A stretch of DNA of 64,000 nt from NCBI RefSeq assembly GCF_018760735.1, contig NZ_JAHHZN010000004.1, positions 248,001 to 312,000 of the forward strand, written 5' to 3'. Every line of letters begins with the position of its first letter. The stretch's first letter is position 1. Made by a program: the position numbers and the translations under genes. Under the pieces are notes generated by a model. The model saw only the letters and a program-made list of their open reading frames with translations, did not search any database and had not been told where the DNA came from. This document shows, one piece after another, positions 57,916 to 64,000 of the stretch. The DNA is from Hymenobacter piscis (GTDB lineage: Bacteria > Bacteroidota > Bacteroidia > Cytophagales > Hymenobacteraceae).

Positions 57916-59415
57916 CTACTGCCAGGCGTACTCACGCACGAAGGCGGCAGCGGCCTGCAAATCGGGGTAGAGCACGCGGTCCTGGCGCACGAAGGGTACT
58001 TTTTCGCCGAAGGCCGCCAGCAGCTGCTCCAGGGGCTCGGAGGTGCGGGCGGGGCGGCGGAATGCCAGGGCCTGGGCCGCGTTCAGCAGTTCAATGCCCA
58101 GCAGCTGCTCCACGTTCTGCACCACCCGCAGGGCCTTGGTGGCGGCATTGGCGCCCATGCTCACGTGGTCTTCCTGGCCGTTGCTGCTCACCAGACTATC
58201 CACCGAGGCGGGGGTGCAGAGCTGCTTGTTCTGGCTCACGAGGCCCGCCGCCGCGTACTGCGGAATCATCAGGCCCGAGTTCAAACCCGGCTCGGCCACC
58301 AGAAACGGCGGCAGCCCCCGCTGCCCGCTGATGAGCTGGGCGGTGCGCTGCTGGGAAATGCTGCCCAGCTCGGCCGTGGCAATGGCCAGCATATCCAGGG
58401 CCAGGGCCAGGGGCTGGCCGTGGAAGTTGCCCCCGCTCAGGATGGCGTCATCGTCGGGAAAGATGTTGGGGTTGTCGGTGACGGCGTTGCACTCGGTCTC
58501 GGTGGTTTGGCGCACGTAGGCCAGCGCGTCGCGGGTGGCGCCGTGCACCTGGGGCATGCAGCGCAGCGAGTAGGGGTCCTGGACGGCGGTTTTGGGTTGC
58601 TGCTGCAGCTCGCTGCCGCTGAGCAGCTGCCGCAGCCGGGCCGCCACCGCCACCTGCCCGGCGTGGGGGCGCAGCTGGTGCAGGCGCGCATCAAACGGCT
58701 CCCGCAGCCCGTCGAAGGCTTCCAGCGACAGGGCCCCGATGACGTCGGCTGCGTCGGTGAGGCGCTGGGTGCGCAGCAGGGCGTGCACGGCGTAGGCCAG
58801 CATGAACTGGGTGCCGTTGAGCAGGGCCAGCCCTTCCTTGGCCCTGAGCGTGACGGGCTCCCAGCTGAAGAGGCTCATGGCGTCGGCGGCGGCCAGGCGG
58901 TAGCCTTCGTAGTTGACTTCGCCCAGGCCCAGCAGCGGCAGGCAGAGGTGGGCCAATGGGGCCAGGTCGCCGCTGGCGCCCAAAGAGCCCTGCTCGTACA
59001 CCACCGGCAGCATGCCGCGGTTGTAGAAATCGAGCAGGCGCTGCACGGTGGCCAGCTGCACGCCGCTGTGGCCGTAGCTCAGACTCTGCACCTTCAGCAG
59101 CAGCAGCAGACGCACCAGCTCGGCCGGCACCTCGGCCCCCGTTCCGCAGGCGTGCGACATGAGCAGGTTGGTTTGCAGCTGCTGGCGCTGAGCCGCCGGA
59201 ATGGCCTGCCCGCACAGGGCCCCGAAGCCGGTATTGATGCCGTACACAGCCGTATCGGGGTCGCGCTCCAGGCGCTGGTGCAGATAGTCGTGGCAGGTGG
59301 TGATGCGCTGGCGGGCTTCCTCGCTGAGTACCACCCGGGCCCGGCTGCGCAGCAGCTGGTCGAGGGTAGCCAGGTCGAGGTGGGCAGAAGGGGTGAGGGC
59401 GTAGTCGGCGGCCAT
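57916..59415 (-). CDS. hutH: Histidine ammonia-lyase
   Basis: A 499-residue lyase with the MIO cofactor sequence Ala-Ser-Gly at 147-149 (in GASGDLAPLAH) and the active-site tyrosine in YGINTGFG (58). EQGSLGASGD and QVHGATRDALAYV confirm the HAL/PAL family. Its length matches HutH. It deaminates histidine to trans-urocanate, the first step of histidine degradation. hutU, hutI and hutG are absent in the window. It lies directly upstream of the CHU_C protein and downstream of hisS on the minus strand. Confidence 0.95.
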   Translation of the reverse strand: MAADYALTPSAHLDLATLDQLLRSRARVVLSEEARQRITTCHDYLHQRLERDPDTAVYGINTGFGALCGQAIPAAQRQQLQTNLLMSHACGTGAEVPAELVRLLLLLKVQSLSYGHSGVQLATVQRLLDFYNRGMLPVVYEQGSLGASGDLAPLAHLCLPLLGLGEVNYEGYRLAAADAMSLFSWEPVTLRAKEGLALLNGTQFMLAYAVHALLRTQRLTDAADVIGALSLEAFDGLREPFDARLHQLRPHAGQVAVAARLRQLLSGSELQQQPKTAVQDPYSLRCMPQVHGATRDALAYVRQTTETECNAVTDNPNIFPDDDAILSGGNFHGQPLALALDMLAIATAELGSISQQRTAQLISGQRGLPPFLVAEPGLNSGLMIPQYAAAGLVSQNKQLCTPASVDSLVSSNGQEDHVSMGANAATKALRVVQNVEQLLGIELLNAAQALAFRRPARTSEPLEQLLAAFGEKVPFVRQDRVLYPDLQAAAAFVREYAWQ

Positions 59416-59493
59416 GAGCGGGGAAGAAAGGGGCGGGAAGAAGCAGCGGCGGGCGTCCGTGGTGTTGCCAGGGGCGCCCGCCGACGGGTGGGG

Positions 59494-60912
59494 CTACTGC
59501 GCCAGTTCGGCCAGCACCTCGTCCAGGGAAAGCGTCTGTTCCTGGCCGGTGGCCAGGGTTTTGAGCTTGAACTGCCCGGCGGCGCGCTCCTCGGGGCCCT
59601 GGATGAGCACGTACGGAATGCCTTTGGCATCGGCGAATTTGAACTGCTTGCCCAGCTTGCCGGCTTCCGGAAACAGCTCACTGGCCACGCCGGCCGCGCG
59701 CAGGCGGCGCAGCACCGGCAGCATGGCCAGCTCGCCCTCGGCATCGAAGTTGGTGAGCAGGCAGCGGGTGGTAGCGGCCACGGCTTCCGGGAACAGCTGC
59801 AGCTCCTCCAGGCAGTCGTAAAGGCGGTCGACGCCGAAGCTAAAGCCCACGCCCGATACGCCCGGCAGCCCGAAGGCGCCGGTCAGGTTGTCGTAGCGGC
59901 CGCCCCCGCTCACGCTGCCCATGTTCACGTTGTTGATCTTGATTTCAAAGATGCAGCCCGTGTAGTAGCTCAGGCCCCGGGCCAGGGTCACGTCGAACTC
60001 CAGGTTGTTCCACTGCTCGAACCCAAAGCCGCGCAGGTAGTCCAGCACCCGGCGCAGGTCCTGCAGGCCCTTGTAGCCATCCTCGCCATCGGGCTCCACG
60101 CCGGCCGTTACGAAGGCGGCCAGCAGCCGGTCGAGCTTCTCTTCGAAGTCGCCGCCCACGCTCAGCAGGTCGAAGAGGCGGGTGGAGGCTTCGGCCGAGA
60201 AGCCGCGCTCCAGCAGCTCCTTCTCCACACCCTCGCGCCCGATTTTATCGAGCTTGTCGATGGCCGTGAACAGATCCACTTCGGTGCCCTCGCCGCCCAG
60301 GACTTTATAAAAGGCCCCCAGCACCCCACGGTGGTTGATTTTGATGGTGTGGTCGGTCAGGCCCAGGGTGGTCAGCACCTCGCTCATCATGAGCACGATT
60401 TCGGCCTCACAAAGCAAGGAGTCGGTGCCCACCACGTCGGCGTCGCACTGGTAGAACTCGCGGTAGCGGCCGCGCTGGGGCCGGTCGGCGCGCCACACAG
60501 GCTGAATCTGGTAGCGCTTGAAGGGGAAGGTGAGCGTGCCGCGGTTCATGACCACGTAGCGGGCGAAGGGTACGGTGAGGTCGTAGCGCAGGCCTTTTTC
60601 GGCAATCTTGGGCAGCACCTTCCTGGGCCCGGCCAGCAGGTCGTCGGGGGTTACTTCTTCCTTGATGACCTCGCCCTTCTGCTTTTTGAGAAAGTTGCCC
60701 GAGTTGAGGACTTTGAACAGGAGCTGGTCGCCCTCCTCGCCGTACTTGCCGGTGAGCACCGAGAGGTTTTCCAGGGTGGGCGTTTCGAGCGGAGCGTAGC
60801 CGAACTTCTCGAACACGCGGCGAATCACGCCAAAAATATAGGTGCGGCGGGCCACCACGGCGGGGCCGAAGTCGCGGGTGCCTTGGGGGATGCTGGGCTT
60901 CTGAACGCTCAT
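59494..60912 (-). CDS. hisS: Histidyl-tRNA synthetase
   Basis: A 472-residue class II synthetase starting MSVQKPSIPQGTRDFGPA at 60912; the longer frame to 61140 is excluded. Motif 2 appears in QPVWRADRPQRGRYREFYQCD, and the HisRS-specific LARGLSYYTGCIFEI and the motif 3 region SGGGRYDNLTGAFG (about 355-368) follow. It charges tRNA-His. The length is slightly more than E. coli's, within the Bacteroidota range. Placement beside hutH is probably chance, although both use histidine. Confidence 0.97.
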   Translation of the reverse strand: MSVQKPSIPQGTRDFGPAVVARRTYIFGVIRRVFEKFGYAPLETPTLENLSVLTGKYGEEGDQLLFKVLNSGNFLKKQKGEVIKEEVTPDDLLAGPRKVLPKIAEKGLRYDLTVPFARYVVMNRGTLTFPFKRYQIQPVWRADRPQRGRYREFYQCDADVVGTDSLLCEAEIVLMMSEVLTTLGLTDHTIKINHRGVLGAFYKVLGGEGTEVDLFTAIDKLDKIGREGVEKELLERGFSAEASTRLFDLLSVGGDFEEKLDRLLAAFVTAGVEPDGEDGYKGLQDLRRVLDYLRGFGFEQWNNLEFDVTLARGLSYYTGCIFEIKINNVNMGSVSGGGRYDNLTGAFGLPGVSGVGFSFGVDRLYDCLEELQLFPEAVAATTRCLLTNFDAEGELAMLPVLRRLRAAGVASELFPEAGKLGKQFKFADAKGIPYVLIQGPEERAAGQFKLKTLATGQEQTLSLDEVLAELAQ

Positions 60913-61004
60913 CAGGAAAAATCGGAATGCGGAGATAGAACCGTAAAATTCGCGGTTTGCATCGGATTTCCCCCATTTTTTCCCCGTTCCTGCTGGCGTT
61001 GGCC

Positions 61005-61373
61005 TTACCGGCCCGTTGTCGGCCGGCCCGCCTGAAAGTTGATTTCCTCCATGGCATCGAGCAAAGAAGCCACCAGCAGGGGCTGGGAAGCGGCATCGAG
61101 GTAGAGAAAATGATGGTGAACCGGCTGGGGCACGTGGCACAGAATCAGGCGCCGGTCCTGGGCGTGGAGCAGGTAGGCGTAGGCCAGCAGCAAGTCAATG
61201 GCTTCTTCCGACAGTGCGTTTACCAGGCTGAAATCGAGCACGATGGCGGGCTTGTCGGAACGGCTGGCCCGGTGCAGGGCCCGGGTCAGCATCAGCTCGC
61301 TGGTGGCGGAGCTGGCGGGCGAAAGGATAAGCAGATACGCATGCGGTAATTGTTCACGGTAAACGTCAAGCAT
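61005..61373 (-). CDS. STAS-domain protein
   Basis: A 122-residue soluble protein with a likely STAS fold: two strands and helix KPAIVLDFSLVNALSEEAIDLLLAYAYLLHAQDRRLILCHV (about 44-84), followed by VHHHFLYLDA. The phosphorylatable serine of anti-sigma antagonists is not at an obvious conserved position; the serine in NALSEEAID is the candidate. It lacks neighbouring RsbW-like or phosphatase genes. The closest named relatives would be SpoIIAA/RsbV proteins; the role is uncertain. Confidence 0.65.
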   Translation of the reverse strand: MLDVYREQLPHAYLLILSPASSATSELMLTRALHRASRSDKPAIVLDFSLVNALSEEAIDLLLAYAYLLHAQDRRLILCHVPQPVHHHFLYLDAASQPLLVASLLDAMEEINFQAGRPTTGR

Positions 61374-61563
61374 TCGGGCAGGTCCACGGAGAAGAGGAAG
61401 ACTGTAGCTAACGCGGGTTTTGTGCGGTGGGGTTGTGCGCCGAGCCGGGAATAAATAGGATTGTAAGAGGGTATTTCGATTTAAACCGGTAAAAAGGCCA
61501 GTTGAGCGAGGGTAAACAGGTTTTTGGCAGATTGGCTGGCGGCAAGTCAGGTACCCGGGGTGG

Positions 61564-62238
61564 TTACCGCTCCCGCGGCGCGCGGCGGGCCTGGAACAGC
61601 ACCGGAGCCGCCAGCGGAGCTTTCAGGGCGGCCCGCAACCCGGCCCAGCGCAGGCCCCGGTTCGTCCAGTCGTTGCAGGTGCGCAGGGCATGGTAGCGGC
61701 CCGTGGCCCGGAAGAAAAAATCGTGGGCGGAATAGCCGGTGGCCTGGCGCAGGGGCCGCGCCCCCAGAGAGTCGGGGGCGGCAAAGGACGCCCGGATGTA
61801 GGCCGTCAGGCGCTGGTACTGCGCCCCCGAAATGCGGAGCGGCACTACGTAGCGGCCGGAATCGGGCGGGGTAGGGTAGAAGTTGACGTGCATGAGTGTG
61901 GGCGAAGGCAGCAGGGCCCCGGCCACGGCCCCCGGACCGGGCAGGCGGCCGCCCATTGAGCCCAGGTAAAATCCCTCGTTGCCCCAGCCAAAAGCTACGA
62001 ACCGGGCGCGGCCGAAGCGGGCCGTGAGGGCGGGCTGCCCCAGCTCGCGCAGCCAGTCCTGGCCGGTGCGGGCTTCACGCAGGGGTACCACCACATCGGT
62101 ATGAAAGCCGTTGGAAACCAGGTACACGGGCACCCCGCCGGGCGTCTGCCGGAACTGCCGGTTCACGGGCACCAGCGAGCCGGTCAGCACCAATAAAACA
62201 AAGGCCACGAAAACCGCCATACGCATCCGGTGCATCAT
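61564..62238 (-). CDS. DUF2459 (TIGR02117) membrane-anchored protein
   Basis: A 224-residue protein starting MMHRMRMAVF (possible alternative M5). It has one N-terminal membrane segment (VFVAFVLLVLTGSLV, about 9-25), then the hallmark SNGFHTDVVVPL and GWGNEGFYLG segments of DUF2459. Its relatives are annotated as TIGR02117 family and some lie beside urease genes in other genomes, but no urease is present here. The cysteine-bearing C-terminal region (YHALRTCNDWTNRGLR) may hold a catalytic or metal site. Function unknown. Confidence 0.83.
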   Translation of the reverse strand: MMHRMRMAVFVAFVLLVLTGSLVPVNRQFRQTPGGVPVYLVSNGFHTDVVVPLREARTGQDWLRELGQPALTARFGRARFVAFGWGNEGFYLGSMGGRLPGPGAVAGALLPSPTLMHVNFYPTPPDSGRYVVPLRISGAQYQRLTAYIRASFAAPDSLGARPLRQATGYSAHDFFFRATGRYHALRTCNDWTNRGLRWAGLRAALKAPLAAPVLFQARRAPRER

Positions 62239-62297
62239 CCGGCCCCGAAGATACGGCCCCGGTCCCCGCCGGCAACGCCGGCTCCCGGTCCCGGAAT

Positions 62298-62340
62298 GAA
62301 AAGCGCGTTCTTCCCGGCCCGGGGCCGGAAAGAACGCGCT
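62298..62340 (-). terminator. Intrinsic terminator for the CarboxypepD_reg-like gene
   Basis: An 18-bp stem (62302-62319 with 62323-62340, one mismatch) is followed on the minus strand by TTTTCATT. It lies 27 bases beyond the gene's stop and upstream of the DUF2459 gene. Confidence 0.8.
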
Positions 62341-62366
62341 GCGCGGTTGCAGGCCGCCGGGCTAGC

Positions 62367-62840
62367 TCAGGAGCGCACCCGCACCACGGGCCGGACCGGC
62401 ACCAGCTCGGCCACCGCGGGGGTGCGCCGGGCCCAAGCCAGGCGGTTGGCGCGGGCCACCAGGGGCATATTGGCCGGCACCAGCACTACCGTGCCCAGGG
62501 CCTGCCGGGGCCGGGCCGGGCGCAGGGCCACCACCGAGCCCAGGGCGTGGTAGCCGAGTACCGTGGTGCGCACCGTGTAGCTGCCCAGGGGCAGGCCCGT
62601 TACCCGGAAGCGGCCGTCGGCATCGGTTTCCACCGACTTGATGAACCGGCCATCGGCAGCCCGCAGCACAACCACGTAGGAGTGCGGAATGGGCTCCTGG
62701 GTTTGCCCGTCGAAGAGGCGGCCGGAAACAGAGCCGGCAGGACCGGTCGGAGCGGGCAGCGCGGCGGCCAAGGCGAACGGGGTGGCTGCGAGCAGCAGGG
62801 CGGCAGCCAGCAGGAAGCGGAAAGCAGAGCAGGTTTTCAT
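62367..62840 (-). CDS. Secreted carboxypeptidase-regulatory-like domain protein
   Basis: A 157-residue protein: signal peptide (MKTCSAFRFLLAAALLLAATPFALAA), then one CarboxypepD_reg-like beta-sandwich: SGRLFDGQTQEPIPHSYVVVL, TDADGRFRVTGLPLGSYTVRTTVLGY. These domains usually sit at the N-terminus of TonB-dependent receptors or stand alone in Bacteroidota envelopes. The C-terminal tail is arginine- and valine-rich. It lies downstream of the beta-barrel gene on the same strand but separated by 158 bp. A periplasmic adaptor role is a guess. Confidence 0.75.
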   Translation of the reverse strand: MKTCSAFRFLLAAALLLAATPFALAAALPAPTGPAGSVSGRLFDGQTQEPIPHSYVVVLRAADGRFIKSVETDADGRFRVTGLPLGSYTVRTTVLGYHALGSVVALRPARPRQALGTVVLVPANMPLVARANRLAWARRTPAVAELVPVRPVVRVRS

Positions 62841-62998
62841 GGCAGTAAGGAAAAGGAGGTACCAGTAGCGGCCGGGAGTGCCGGTTGGCGGGCCGCCGCA
62901 GAAAAAAATGGGAAGGTCGAGCCCGGCTCCAGGCCGGGGCGGAGCCCCATCCCGAAGGGCGGGGAAGCAGCAGCGCGGGGTAGGGCCGGGGCAGCAGG

Positions 62999-64000
62999 CT
63001 AGCCGCCGAAGCCGCCGCCACCGCCTTTGGGCGCGGCCTCAATGCGGCCGGCTTTGGCTTTGGAGGCCCCCACGTACCAGGTGAAGCCCAGCCAGCCCAC
63101 CCGCGTTTCGGGCTTGGTGTAGAGGCTGGCCGTGAGGTCGGGCGAATCGACGATGGAGCGGCGCACCTGGGTGTTGAGCACGTCGGATACGCGCAGGGTG
63201 AGGGCGGCGCGATTCTGCCACAGGCGCTGGCGCAGGGCCACATCAATGCCCCCGTAGGCCAGGCGGCGGCCCTGGGCCGTAAGGATGGCCGAGTTGTACT
63301 GGCCGGTCAGCTGCACATCCAGCGTGGGCGTGGGCGTGAAGTTCTGGTTGAGGCGCACGTTGCCGGCCAACGCGCGACGGTCCACGGTGTTTTCGGCATT
63401 GGTCTGGAATTGGGTGCGGTAGAGTGAGCCGCTGGCCTGCACGCGCCACCAGGCCGTGAGGGGCTGGGCCCAGGTCATCTCCAGGCCCACGTTGGCGGTG
63501 GTGCCGGCGTTGCGGTAGGTTTCCACCAGCACCAGCCCGGCGGCGGGGTTCAGGTTGGTGGCCACCGTATCCACGTTGCGCAGGCGCTGAATGGCGTTGC
63601 TGGTGAAGCGGCCGAACAGGGTGGTGGTGATTTCGGCCCCGCCGGGCAGGCTCAGCTGGTGGCCCACTTCCAGGTTCTGGCTGAACTCGGCGCGCAGCGA
63701 GGGGTTGCCGAGGCGGTAGAAGCGCGGGTCCTGGTAGAGCGGCACGGCCAGCTGCTGCATGAAATTGGGGCGGTTAAGGCGACGGGCATAGCTAAAGGAA
63801 AGCTGCTGCGGCTGCGCCCCGCCTTTGGTAGAATCGGCCTGGCCCAGGCCCCGGCTGATGCTGGCAGTGGGAAATAGGCCCAGGTAATCGAGCTGAAACT
63901 TGCCCTGGCCGCCGTTTACGGCCCCGTTGGTGGTGGTGTATTCGGTGCGCAGGCCAGCCTGGGCGTTCCAGCCGTTCCAGCCGCGCTGGAAGTTGGCGTA
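62999..64000 (-). CDS. Outer-membrane beta-barrel protein (TonB-receptor-like), 5' end outside window
   Basis: The frame is open to the right edge, so the N-terminal part lies outside; 333 C-terminal codons are seen. The segment SYARRLNRPNFMQQLAVPLYQDPRFYRLGNP and later beta strands match the outer-membrane beta-barrel family (PF14905-like) found in TonB-dependent transporter-like proteins of Bacteroidota. The C-terminus ends in a glycine-rich tail (GGGGGFGG) rather than an aromatic residue, unusual for a barrel but seen in this family. It may be co-transcribed with the CarboxypepD_reg-like gene downstream. Confidence 0.82.
   Translation of the reverse strand, partial: YANFQRGWNGWNAQAGLRTEYTTTNGAVNGGQGKFQLDYLGLFPTASISRGLGQADSTKGGAQPQQLSFSYARRLNRPNFMQQLAVPLYQDPRFYRLGNPSLRAEFSQNLEVGHQLSLPGGAEITTTLFGRFTSNAIQRLRNVDTVATNLNPAAGLVLVETYRNAGTTANVGLEMTWAQPLTAWWRVQASGSLYRTQFQTNAENTVDRRALAGNVRLNQNFTPTPTLDVQLTGQYNSAILTAQGRRLAYGGIDVALRQRLWQNRAALTLRVSDVLNTQVRRSIVDSPDLTASLYTKPETRVGWLGFTWYVGASKAKAGRIEAAPKGGGGGFGG

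Noticed and set aside
58165..61035. A 956-codon plus-strand frame antisense to hutH and hisS
   Set aside because: Spans two well-supported genes on the other strand, with no recognisable motif or promoter.

Overview
This window looks like a chromosomal segment of a high-GC Bacteroidota of the Hymenobacter type (Cytophagia). The evidence is the gliding-motility genes gldA, gldF, gldG and gldC, a secreted protein with a gliding/T9SS type B C-terminal domain, Bacteroidota-type -7 boxes (TAnnTTTG) and almost no Shine-Dalgarno sequences. No tRNA, rRNA, CRISPR array, prophage or insertion sequence was found. The genus is an inference; no 16S gene is present.

Layout. 1-7.8 kb: a truncated short-chain dehydrogenase, a one-chain pyruvate carboxylase, a secreted protein of unknown function, an M28 peptidase and an outer-membrane protein. 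8-12.2 kb: an M1 aminopeptidase divergent from a secreted esterase, then a TPR protein. 12.2-15.6 kb: etfB-etfA, a bifunctional-nuclease/UVR protein and a YfiT/DinB protein. 15.8-20 kb: an MlaEF-like lipid ABC pair, two short-chain dehydrogenases and a DUF2807 lipoprotein. 19.9-26.3 kb: gldA-gldF-gldG, an AT-rich DUF2971 gene that interrupts the neighbourhood, dnaN and gldC. 26.4-32.1 kb: dcd, hemL and three envelope proteins, all on the minus strand. 32.4-37.2 kb: a tripartite exporter (ABC subunit, HlyD-like adaptor, TolC-like channel). 37.3-46.7 kb: a DUF1361 membrane protein, dgt, a TPR histidine kinase, an AsmA-like giant and a purine deaminase. 46.7-55.7 kb: small enzymes, pdhB, a TPR lipoprotein, a PspC protein, a glycosyltransferase and a YbaB protein. 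55.9-64 kb: a type B sorted surface protein, hutH, hisS, a STAS protein, DUF2459, a carboxypeptidase-regulatory-like protein and the end of an outer-membrane beta-barrel.

Most genes are ordinary housekeeping and envelope genes. The unusual content is between them. Fourteen gaps carry elements made of short units (period 7, 8 or 9 bp, a different unit at each locus). Thirteen of these have two inverted arms of such units, predicted to fold into long stem-loops; the one at 7948-8045 shows only a tandem array. Three have expanded into perfect heptamer arrays, and several run into coding sequence: they encode the GldG N-terminus, the C-terminal residues and stop of a glycosyltransferase, and the last residues of a DUF1361 protein. 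A second family of larger REP-like palindromes is present in three clear copies and one diverged copy.

Other points of interest are an IF2_N-like/DUF2971 fusion in an AT-rich island, an ABC exporter with a degenerate signature and no catalytic glutamate, a short-chain dehydrogenase without the catalytic tyrosine, a hairpin with a U-tract at the predicted 5' end of the pdhB mRNA, and an orphan terminator in a 660-bp gap. All coordinates and motifs were read by eye; no database search was run.
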